Assembly (NCBI RefSeq): GCF_019393635.1
Contig: NC_057866.1
Coordinates: 5,730,223-5,794,222 of the forward strand
Direction: 5' to 3'
DNA from: Dromiciops gliroides
Taxonomy: Eukaryota > Chordata > Mammalia > Microbiotheria > Microbiotheriidae
Length of the DNA stretch: 64,000 nt
Below are positions 24,243-31,909 of this stretch, piece by piece. The translations under genes were made by a program, and so were the position numbers. Position 1 is the stretch's first letter, and each line of letters starts with the position of its first letter. The notes beneath the pieces are model-generated. The model saw only the letters and a list, made by a program, of their open reading frames with translations, was not told where the DNA came from and did no database searches.

Positions 24243-25439
24243 TCAAGGACTTGGAACATTTGTGGGTAATGGTGAGATCCAGAGTGTGACCCTTTCTGGA
24301 TAAGGCTGAGATAGAGTAAAGTAGGGATTTGAATGGGGAACTAGAAGGTTAGGATATTTGAGGGAACATGAATATCAACACTGAAGTCCCCCAGTGTAAG
24401 GACAAGAGTTAGGGAGGAGAGGGAGAAAGTGTATCAGGTGTTAAACTCATTGAGACAACATGTGTAGACAACATCCCTCATGATCTGTATAAAGTGAAAA
24501 TATGCAAAGAGTGAACTTCAAAGGACAAAATGTTATTGAGGGATGATGGCAAAAGGAAATTGGGTGGGGGAGCAGGCAATACTCTGACTCAACCTCCAGG
24601 ATCAGTATGGGCAGGGGTATCAAATGGAGGTGCAACTAGGCTGGGGAATATGAGCAGGGTTGCAGTGGCATTTGAAGGAAGGCAAGTCTTGATGAAAACA
24701 AGGATCCAGTGGAATGATGATGAGTAGAAAAAGTCCAGAAGGAGAAGTTCACTCATTACGGAAAGGGAATTCCAGAGGGCACAGTGGGAGGTGTGGACAA
24801 AGTTGGAATAGACTGAGGTTGGAGCAGGATCGAGGAGGAAGGTGATAAGAGCATAAGGGGGTTGGGGGTGGGGGAGTCACTGGTGGCAGGAACTTGGGTA
24901 GCAATGGTTGGTGAATGAAATGCAATACTTCGTGAATCTCAAATAGGGAGAACCCCACTTGCTTTGCCCTTCACTGGTATTTTGCTCTCCCACCAGATAC
25001 AACGTTCATCCCAGGGCTGTGGAGAGACAGACACACACCTGAGACCCATTAAGTATGTGCCTCTTTGTGAGAGGGGAGTGAAGCTACAACAGCAGAGGCT
25101 TTTAGGAGCTCCAGGAACTTTTCAATACTCCAGCATTGATATGGATGCTAAATATGCTCATCATGGAGCCAACCCCAAGAAAGGCCTTGCAGAGATCAGA
25201 TCAAACAAGACTAGTGCCACCCACCCCCTTCTTGAGGCCATCCTGACCAGCTCTTTGCCCTTTACCCTTGCCCTGAGCTTCCCAGCCCCTGCCCTTAGGT
25301 TTACAGTATTATTTATACTTGGAATTGAATTTGCTAAACATTTGCTATGTGCCTCTTGTGGGTAAGGTTCCACATTCTATCTTGGGGACCCAGCCTGGGG
25401 AGAGGATGGATAAAGAATGCTGTCTCTCCCTCTCTTATT

Positions 25440-25745
25440 CAATTCCTGACCGTCCTCACCCAAGGACCCAACTTGCAGGCCACTTCCTCTAAGAAGCCTT
25501 TCCTTATCCTCTTCCCCCTCCCCCCCCCCCCACAAAGGACTCCGGACAAGCTTCATCAGGCATAGTCTTCCAAGACACTCAGTTATGTTGTAACTATGAG
25601 TTCGAGGGACTGGGACTCTCTGCTAGGCTGTCTGTGAGCTCCAGGAAACTGAGACGACTCTTGCCTAGATTCTGCATCTCTCCAGCGCCTAGAACTGGGG
25701 TCTTGGCACACAGCAGGCGTTTAATCAATGTTTGTTGAGTGAATG
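25440..25745 (+). repeat. L2 3' end
   Basis: Ends with CTCCAGCGCCTAGAACTGGG, GGCACACAGCAGGCGTTTAA and TCAATGTTTGTTGAGTGAAT. A C-run is present near 25517-25530. Confidence 0.65.
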
Positions 25746-26039
25746 CTAGCCCGCGGAAGTAATCAACGACATAACTTTAGCTTTGGGCCCCTGGGGACAA
25801 GAAGAGGTCGGGTACTAGAAAGAGGGCGGTGATATTCGCACCCAGATGAGCTCTCAGTTGGCTCAAGACGTGTCTCTTTTCCCTCCCCAAACTTTTGCTC
25901 GAACTCCAGAGTGTGGGCGGGTAGGAGGGTGTTTCTTCTTGGCAGGAATAGGGCAGTCTCCAGCGGAGGGAGAAAGAGCCTAGATCTCCCCTTCCCCTAA
26001 TTGCATATTCATTCTGCAGCATTGAAGAGGAAAAAAAAA

Positions 26040-26640
26040 AAACCTTGGTCCTGGCGCCCTCGCATCTGTTATGGGGGGTGGGGGATCGGGGTGGGAGTTG
26101 GGGAGGGAGCCAAAGACAAGCCTCCACATCTCCCCACCCCGAGATCTAGTCCCACACAGGTGGCTGCCGCCGCTGGGGGATCTCAGCTTGGGGGTGCGGG
26201 AGCGCTTCAGCCCAGTCAGCGGCTTCTGCGTCCTTCTGTGGCGCTCTCCCGAAGCTCCCCCCGAAATTCAGGGCTGGGGCCCAGACCGGGCCGGGCCCGG
26301 GAGGAGTCTGCCCTTAGCTCTGGCTGGGCTGGGACGTCCCCGGAACCGGCCACAGGTTCTAAGCCCCGAGACTGGAAGGGAGAGGGGGCCCTTCGGCCCG
26401 GGCTCCCTCTCCTCTTCTCCCCTGCAGAAAGCACGTTGGCTACCAGCTCGGGGAATTGTTCTGAACCCTGCAAACTGTAATTCGGGTCGCCTGGAGACGG
26501 GCAAAGCGGACATTCCTCAGCCTGCCACAAAGTGGGACATTGTGTCGGGGCGCCCAACGCTGAGCTTTCTCGGAGCCCTCCTTGCGGGGGTGTGAGCAAG
26601 GGTGGGTGTGGGGGCAGAGCCAGAGAGCTACAAAGAGAGA
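26040..26640. other. GC-rich, CpG-bearing block upstream of FGF4
   Basis: About 600 bp of G+C-rich sequence with many CpGs (dense near 26160-26420), 1.6-2.2 kb before the FGF4 ATG. Open frames on both strands reflect composition and match no protein I know. It may be the edge of the FGF4 CpG island, cut off from the gene by the GA arrays, or a separate promoter. Confidence 0.6.
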
Positions 26641-26684
26641 CTTCGAGGTAGGAGAAACGGAGAAAGGGCGGCACAGGGGAGAGA

Positions 26685-26694
26685 GAGAAAGACA

Positions 26695-26728
<34 letters not shown>

Positions 26729-26747
26729 CAGAGAGACAGAGAGAGAC

Positions 26748-26782
<35 letters not shown>

Positions 26783-26940
26783 CAGAGACAAAGAGACAGA
26801 GAGAGAGACAGAAACAGAGAGAGACAGAGAGAGGCAGAGAGAAAGACAAAGAGACAGACACAGACAGACACAGACACAGACAGACAGAGACAGAGACAGA
26901 CAGAGACACAGAGACACAGAAACAGAGACAGAGAGAAGGC
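26685..26940 (+). repeat. GA/GACA microsatellite
   Basis: About 255 bp of purine-rich GAGA and GACAGA units, imperfect, about 1 kb before the TATA box. The open frames of 110-420 codons through it on either strand are low-complexity and not genes. Confidence 0.95.
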
Positions 26941-27278
26941 TAGAGACCTGTACAAAGAAAGGTAACGGCAGTAATAGAGAAAGGAGATGAGAGATAGATA
27001 AGAAAAAGAGCAGAGAGACAACACTGGAAAGAAAAGGGAGTATGGAGAGATAGAGAAGGAAGAGGAAGAAGAAAAGAGAGAGCAGAAAGAGGGGAAAGGG
27101 GGAAAAGGGTGTGAGAGAAAAGGCAAAGAGAGGGAGTAGATAGAGACCAGGGAAAGACAGGACCAAGGAGAAAGAAGACAAAAAATGACGACGCTGAGAA
27201 GAGACAGAAACAGGACCAGAGGGAATTAAGAGCAAAAAGGGGGGAGAAAGAGGAGAGAGGAGAAAGGCAGCAAAGAGC

Positions 27279-27351
<73 letters not shown>

Positions 27352-27420
27352 AGAGAAATGAGGGAAGAGGAGGGGAGGAGGGGAGAAAGGAAGAGCAGAG
27401 AGAAATGAAGTCTAGATGGA
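26941..27420 (+). repeat. Purine-rich tract with perfect GA core
   Basis: Continues the purine bias with degenerate GAAGAG-type units and a near-perfect GA run at 27281-27347. Together with the preceding array it makes about 730 bp of strand-asymmetric DNA directly upstream of the FGF4 promoter. Confidence 0.9.
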
Positions 27421-27685
27421 GAAAGGCCGGCCAAGTAAGACCTCTCCCGGGCCTCCAGGAGTAGGTTGGAAGGGCCGCCTCCACTAGCATTTTGAGAAGG
27501 CAAAGGGGAAAATGTCCCTGGATCTTTCTCCCTCTGCCCCCTCCCCCCTCTGTCTTTCTGCCTGCTTGTCTCCCTTTTCCTCACGATAGGATTGGAGGCT
27601 GGGGAGCATCTAGGGTTGATAATTTGACTTCTGGATGGAATGCTCTCTCCAGCAGTAGGTGGTGATGTAATAGGTACTAGGAAGA

Positions 27686-27692
27686 TATAAAT
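27686..27692 (+). promoter_or_regulatory. TATA box of FGF4
   Basis: TATAAAT, about 520 bp before the FGF4 start codon. Transcription would start near 27712-27720. As I recall it, the human FGF4 promoter also has a TATA-type element ahead of a 5' UTR of a few hundred bases. No transcript evidence is available here. Confidence 0.5.
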
Positions 27693-27809
27693 ATCGGTGG
27701 CCAGGGCCCAGGAGCTATGGCTGGCTGCTAGGGGAGAGGCTCGCGCCCTCCACTCACACGGGTCTTTAGTTGAGATCCAAGTTCGTATCAATTCCCACTG
27801 ACTTGACTG

Positions 27810-27945
27810 CTTCTCTCTCTGGCTCTCTCTCGTTTTCTCACTGTGCGTTTCTCTCTCCGTCTCTTGTTCTCTCCCTGTTCCTCACTCACTCTCGCTGTCT
27901 CTGCCTCTCTGGGGTCTCTGCTTCTCTCTGTCTCTCCCTCCTGCC
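27810..27945 (+). repeat. CT-rich repeat in FGF4 leader
   Basis: TCTCTCTG/TCTCTC units of opposite strand bias to the upstream GA block. They lie between the TATA box and the upstream ORF, so they would be transcribed into the 5' UTR. Confidence 0.85.
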
Positions 27946-27947
27946 CC

Positions 27948-27962
27948 ATGCAGCCGGGTTAG
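27948..27962 (+). promoter_or_regulatory. Four-codon upstream ORF in FGF4 leader
   Basis: ATG CAG CCG GGT TAG encodes Met-Gln-Pro-Gly-stop. From memory the human FGF4 leader has the same peptide (ATG CAG CCG GGG TAG) followed by a similar AGCCCGG stretch. It lies 262 bases before the main ATG and is out of its frame, so it could lower translation of FGF4. Confidence 0.55.
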
Positions 27963-28129
27963 GGAGCCCGGGAAGTTCTCTGGAGGCTTGCTGAGCTGAG
28001 CTGAGCCGCTAGCCGGCAAGTTTATGAATTGAGATCTCTTAGCACGGGGTCGGTGTCGTCCTGCCCTCCTCGCTTCTCCTTCTCTGGCCAGAGCCTGAGG
28101 AAAGCCCAAGCCCGGCAGGCGGGCAGGCA

Positions 28130-28149
28130 GGGCAGGGCAGGGCAGGGGG
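28130..28149 (+). promoter_or_regulatory. G-quadruplex motif upstream of FGF4 ATG
   Basis: Three GGGCA units followed by GGGGG, giving four G-runs with two-base loops, 61-80 bases before the start codon. It could fold in the promoter DNA (coding strand) or in the 5' UTR RNA. An AT-rich TATTTTTA follows at 28151 and could serve as a second, weak TATA-like site. Confidence 0.5.
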
Positions 28150-28209
28150 TATTTTTAGAGTCATTGACTGCCTCCAGCCAAACCACGTGTGTCCCCCCTG
28201 CGAGCCGGG

Positions 28210-28507
28210 ATGCCTCACCCCTCAGCCTTGCTGCCCGCGCTGCTGCTGGGGCTGCTGTCCCCCTGGCCCGGCCGCGGGGGCCCTCTGCCAGCCCCCCACA
28301 ACGACACGCTCGACTGGCGCTGGGAGACCCTCTTCTCTCGCTCTATGGCCCGGCTCCCCGGGGAGAGGAAGGAGCTGAACCGGGACGGGGACTATCTACT
28401 GGGCATCAAGAGATTGCGCCGTCTCTACTGCAACGTGGGCATCGGCTTTCATCTCCAGGTCCTGCCCGATGGCCGTATCAACGGCGTCCACAACGAGAAC
28501 CGCTACA
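28210..28507 (+). CDS. FGF4: FGF4 exon 1, coding part
   Basis: Codes for residues 1-99 and the first base of Ser100: signal peptide, glycosylation sequon and the first trefoil strands through [13 protein letters not shown]. It ends at a consensus donor, ACA followed by gtgagt. The intron is phase 1, as in other FGF genes at this position. Confidence 0.95.
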
Positions 28508-31500
28508 GTGAGTGGCCGCCCCCGACGCCCAAGGCTTCTGTTTCTACCCCTCTCTGTCTCAGGCTGACTGTCTCTCTGTGCCTCTGTCTCAGTCTCTGTG
28601 TCTCTGCCCCGCTGTCTGTCTCAGTCTGACTGTCTCTCTGTGTCTCTGTCTCTCTTTCTCAGTCTCTCTGTGTCTCTGCCCCTGTCCGTCTCTGTGTGTG
28701 TGTGTGTGTGTGTCTGTGTCTCTCCTTCTCTCTCCTCTCTCCTTTCCTTTCCTTCCTCTCCTCACCCTCTCCCCTACCCTCTTCTCGGGCTTATTTCTTC
28801 CCCAGGAGGAAGGTGGCTTTGCTGGGGAAAGAAAGGGACGATTTCCCCAGTCGGAAGACTGGAGGAGAGAGCCCCTTGGGCTTCTTGCGTTTTACTGCCC
28901 GGGTGCCTCTCACCGGGTGGCTTTCTGGAAGTTGGGGAGTGGGGGATCCCCCTTAGCCCAGCCCGAGGCCCTGGCCGCAGGTGGGTGAACTACAGACGCT
29001 AGGCAAGCAGGGCCGACTCTGGAAATCGTGGCGAGTTGCGGGGCCAGTGGGACTGAGGACGCCAGGGATAAAGCAGCTGGCTTGTCGCCTGGGGTTTGAG
29101 GAAGTCGAGGGGACCCCGTACGAAGCCTTGAAGAAATCCCAGGGTGTTCTATCCCCGAGCTCGGAAGGCCCCTCTGAGCATAGGTCTTGACGCTAGACCT
29201 TAGACACCAGCTAGTTCAGGGGAAGGGGAAACTGAGACTGCCCGGAGATTTTCGAGAGAGAATCTCTGGTTCCTGGGGTGAGGCTAGAAAAGGGGCCACT
29301 GGGGCCAGACTACAGAGCTGCTGCCCAGAGGGAGGGGAGGGAAGGAAGCAGTGCTAAGAGCGATATTTCTCCGCCTGTTCAGAAGGCTGCGGTGTTGGCC
29401 AGGGTCGCCGGCACATACAGAGCCCTACTGCTGCCCAGACCCGCAGGATCCTACCCCGCCCCCTTCCCTCTCCTCCCAAACGGTCACTGCGCTCTCTGGC
29501 TGGGCCGGGCTTTGCCCGGCGCTCCCGGGCCCCTGGAAGTTCAGAGGGGCAGGCAGGTGTGTGTCCTCCCGCTCTCACCCGGCGCCCAATGCTGCCTCCC
29601 AGTTCCTCTCCTTTCCCCCCAGCCCCGCGAGCGTACAGACGCAGGATTCGCGGCCCTGTGAAGCCGGTGCCAGCCCCGTGCCAGTTTGCGGCAGCCTGGG
29701 TGGCGGCTGGTGTGAGCAGTGCCCTGCACCCGCAAGGGGGTAGGGACGAGTTAGAGGGCCAGCGTTCAGGTCGCGGCTCGGCCGGCCGGGGCGGGGCCCT
29801 CTGGGTCCGCCAGCCGGGAGGAATAGCCCCAGGCCAACCATCGGCTTGTCCGGCCGCTCTCCCTGTCTAGGTTTGCTGGAGCTGTCGCCGGTGGAACGGG
29901 GAGTCGTGAGCCTCTTTGGGGTCAAAAGTCGTCTTTTCGTGGCCATGAACAGCAAAGGCAAACTCTACGGCTCGGTGAGAAGCGGGGCTGGGGAGGGAGG
30001 CGGGGAGCAGGGGCCCTGGGCCCGGCAGAGGCGAGGATGACAAGGAAGTGCGGGTTCCTCATTTCCAGCCACCACACACCTGTCTTGTTCCTAAGATTGC
30101 TCAGACTCTCAGGATGCCTCAGCCCCTCCGCTACAGAAACACTTCTCTGTGTGTTTGTCTTTGTTTCTCTCTCTTTTCTGACTCTCTTCTGTTCGTCTTA
30201 CTCCTGTGTGTTTCTGTCTCCTGTCTGTTTCACACACACACACACACACACACATCATCCCTGGAGCAGTGAAGATGTCCAACAGGCCCCCAGCACCCAG
30301 TTAGTGAGCCGTGGGGGAGGTGTGAACAGTGGCTGGGGGAGAGTTGCCTCCACCACAAGTGATGGGGAGGGACAGAGGCAGACAGTGCAGTGGACAAAGT
30401 AATGCCCAGGTTTGAATCCTGGCTCTGGCTGAGTGACCCTGAACTCGTCACTTTTCTCTGAGCCTCAGTTTCCACCTCTGTAACACGGGGATATAATCAT
30501 TCAGAGTCTTTACCTGTCTGGGTTCTGAGGAAGAAACCCTATAGAAATGGGAGCCCCGAGGCCAGATTTACCCTGGCCAAGGACTGGTTGGGGCAGGGGC
30601 GGAGTCCCCAAGAAGTCTCCAGGGACAGACAGCAGCCACAGGAACCTAACAGAAAAAAATTTATCTACCCTCTTCTTCCCCACCCCCCTCCTTTCTTCTT
30701 CCCTTCAAGGGACTCAATCTGCTTTTGGGGATGACACTCCCACATGCCTGATTCCTGCTGTTTCTGCTTCTGGCCCCTCAAAGGGTGGGGCTATGGGAGG
30801 AAGGAAAATCCAGCTGACCCATTCACCCTCCAATTCCTCTTTCCCCATACCAGGATCCATGACTGCACCTGGCTCATGGGCCTGGGAGAGTAGTGGAGTG
30901 TCAGCTGGTAAGGGTCAGGGGAAAATGTCCAAAAGGGAAGAAGGGGGAAGAAGACAGAGGAATATTGAAGGCCTGGGAAGGGGGAGTGACCAGGTGTCTG
31001 GAAGGCTAGCCAGCTGCAGAACCAGATGTTTGCTGTGAACTCTGGCCCCACCCCAACTGGACCAAGTGGGCAAAAGTATCTAGCCTGGGTTTCAGAGAGT
31101 GAAAAGACCTCAGAACTCATCTTAGCTACAATCCCCAGTGCTTAGCCTGGTGCCTAGCACATAGCATGTGCTTAATAAATATTCATCTGTCTGTCTATCC
31201 ATCCATCCATCCATCTATCCATCCATCTGTCTATCTCTCATCTCTTTTCAGAAGAGAAAACTAAGGCAGCCAAGAAGGAGGTAGGAGGCTTACCCAAGGC
31301 CACAGAATTATTAGTTGGTGAGCCAGGATTCAAACTTGAGTTCTTTGCTTTTGTCACTTGTTACCTCACCTTGGGCAAGTTACTTAACCAATAGTCTCAG
31401 TTTTCTCATCTGGAAAATGGGGGCTCCTTCTAGCTCTAAATCAGTGGTCTTAGGACTCCTACCCAGGGCTCTTACCAGTTCAATATGAAATGGTTCAATC

Positions 31501-31909
31501 CTGTCTGTGGGGGACCCTTTGACTCTCAGAAGCAGCCCTAAATCTGATTCCTTTGGCTCATTCCGTATGGGTCAAAAGAACTGTACTTTTAAAGTCCCTA
31601 CATGCCCTATGCCAGTCTTTGTAGTCCATGAGCTAAGCCCATACCAGCTGTGGTCCTGAGGGTCTAGGAGAAGCACTGTTGACCAATGGCAGAGCTCTGA
31701 CCAACCCCCTCTCTCCCTTTTCTTCCCTCCAGACCTACTTCAATGATGAGTGTACCTTCAAAGAAATTCTCCTGCCTAATAACTACAATGCTTACGAGTC
31801 CCGGCAGTACCCGGGCATGTACATTGCCCTGAGCAAAAACGGCCGAACCAAGAAAGGTAACCGTGTGTCACCCACCATGACTGTGACCCACTTCCTGCCC
31901 AGGATTTGA
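28210..31909 (+). CDS. FGF4: Fibroblast growth factor 4, three exons
   Basis: Exons 28210-28507, 29871-29974 and 31733-31909 join into 192 codons including a TGA-terminated last exon. The product is a secreted heparin-binding ligand of FGF receptors that acts in early embryo and limb-bud signalling (family knowledge). Visible: a hydrophobic signal peptide at residues 1-24, an N-glycosylation sequon N31-D-T, then the beta-trefoil core from about residue 61 ([20 protein letters not shown]). Both family cysteines are present (C74, C141). The basic heparin-binding stretch [11 protein letters not shown] lies at 168-178 and the chain ends in HFLPRI. The wording of exons 2 and 3 ([32 protein letters not shown]) is FGF4 rather than FGF6. 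Human FGF4 has 206 residues; the shortfall is in the variable N-terminal part. Exon 2 is 104 nt, the usual FGF length. The ATG at 28210 (GCCGGGATGC) gives the signal peptide; the frame is open upstream but has no ATG there. Confidence 0.96.
28508..29870 (+). other. FGF4: FGF4 intron 1
   Basis: 1363 bp, GT-AG. The first 250 bases are a TCTC/GTCTCT array with a short GT run at 28695-28712; the remainder is GC-rich and CpG-bearing, especially from 29290. No SINE or LINE is seen. Open frames across the CT array are simple-sequence artefacts. Confidence 0.85.
28540..28790 (+). repeat. GTCTCT/CT array in FGF4 intron 1
   Basis: Repeated TGTCTCTCTGTGTCTCTG units with an internal GT run. Its reverse complement resembles the GACAGAGA array at 26685, so the two flank the promoter as imperfect inverted repeats. 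Confidence 0.9.
29871..29974 (+). CDS. FGF4: FGF4 exon 2
   Basis: A 104-nt exon coding for the rest of Ser100 through Ser134 ([17 protein letters not shown]...[10 protein letters not shown]). The acceptor is pyrimidine-rich and ends in ctgtctag; the donor is gtgaga. It finishes on a codon boundary, so intron 2 is phase 0. Confidence 0.95.
30229..30254 (+). repeat. CA microsatellite in FGF4 intron 2
   Basis: About 13 CA units. Confidence 0.93.
30360..30555 (+). repeat. MIR-family SINE in FGF4 intron 2
   Basis: Sense copy: CAGTGCAGTGGACAAAGTAA, GAGCCTCAGTTTCCACCTCT. Confidence 0.7.
31130..31445. repeat. L2 tail, ATCC microsatellite and MIR fragments
   Basis: L2 terminal phrase TAGCACATAGCATGTGCTTA, then (ATCC/CTGT)n at 31185-31245, then an antisense and a sense MIR-type piece. 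Confidence 0.7.
31733..31909 (+). CDS. FGF4: FGF4 exon 3, coding part
   Basis: Residues 135-192 ([16 protein letters not shown]... to HFLPRI) and the stop TGA at 31907. The acceptor is a clear pyrimidine tract ending in ctccag. It holds the second conserved cysteine, the receptor-contact NNYNAYES stretch and the main heparin-binding basic cluster. Confidence 0.95.
   Translation, partial: TYFNDECTFKEILLPNNYNAYESRQYPGMYIALSKNGRTKKGNRVSPTMTVTHFLPRI

Larger units (their letters stand above)
27715..28209 (+). other. FGF4: Predicted FGF4 5' UTR
   Basis: Inferred from the TATA box and the start codon. The first part is filled with a CT-rich simple repeat (about 27810-27940). The part nearest the ATG is GC-rich and holds the short upstream ORF at 27948, a two-codon ATG-AAT-TGA at 28024 and the G-tract at 28130. 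Its start is uncertain by tens of bases. Confidence 0.45.
28060..28510. other. CpG-rich region over FGF4 exon 1
   Basis: GC-rich DNA with frequent CpG covering the proximal leader and exon 1. A second CpG-rich stretch, 29290-30040, covers the end of intron 1 and exon 2. Confidence 0.6.
29975..31732 (+). other. FGF4: FGF4 intron 2
   Basis: 1758 bp, GT-AG. It holds a CA run (30229-30254), MIR-type fragments (30360-30555, 31245-31445), an L2 3' tail (31130-31185) and an ATCC/CTGT microsatellite (31185-31245). No further exon is visible. Confidence 0.85.

Noticed and set aside
26216-27490. Open frame of 424 codons on the minus strand
   Set aside because: Leu/Ser repeats translated from the GA array plus GC-rich flank; no domain or splice evidence.
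28189-28209. Possible non-ATG start adding seven residues to FGF4
   Set aside because: The extra residues (SPLRAG) would precede a normal signal peptide; the ATG at 28210 has a good context and matches the family.
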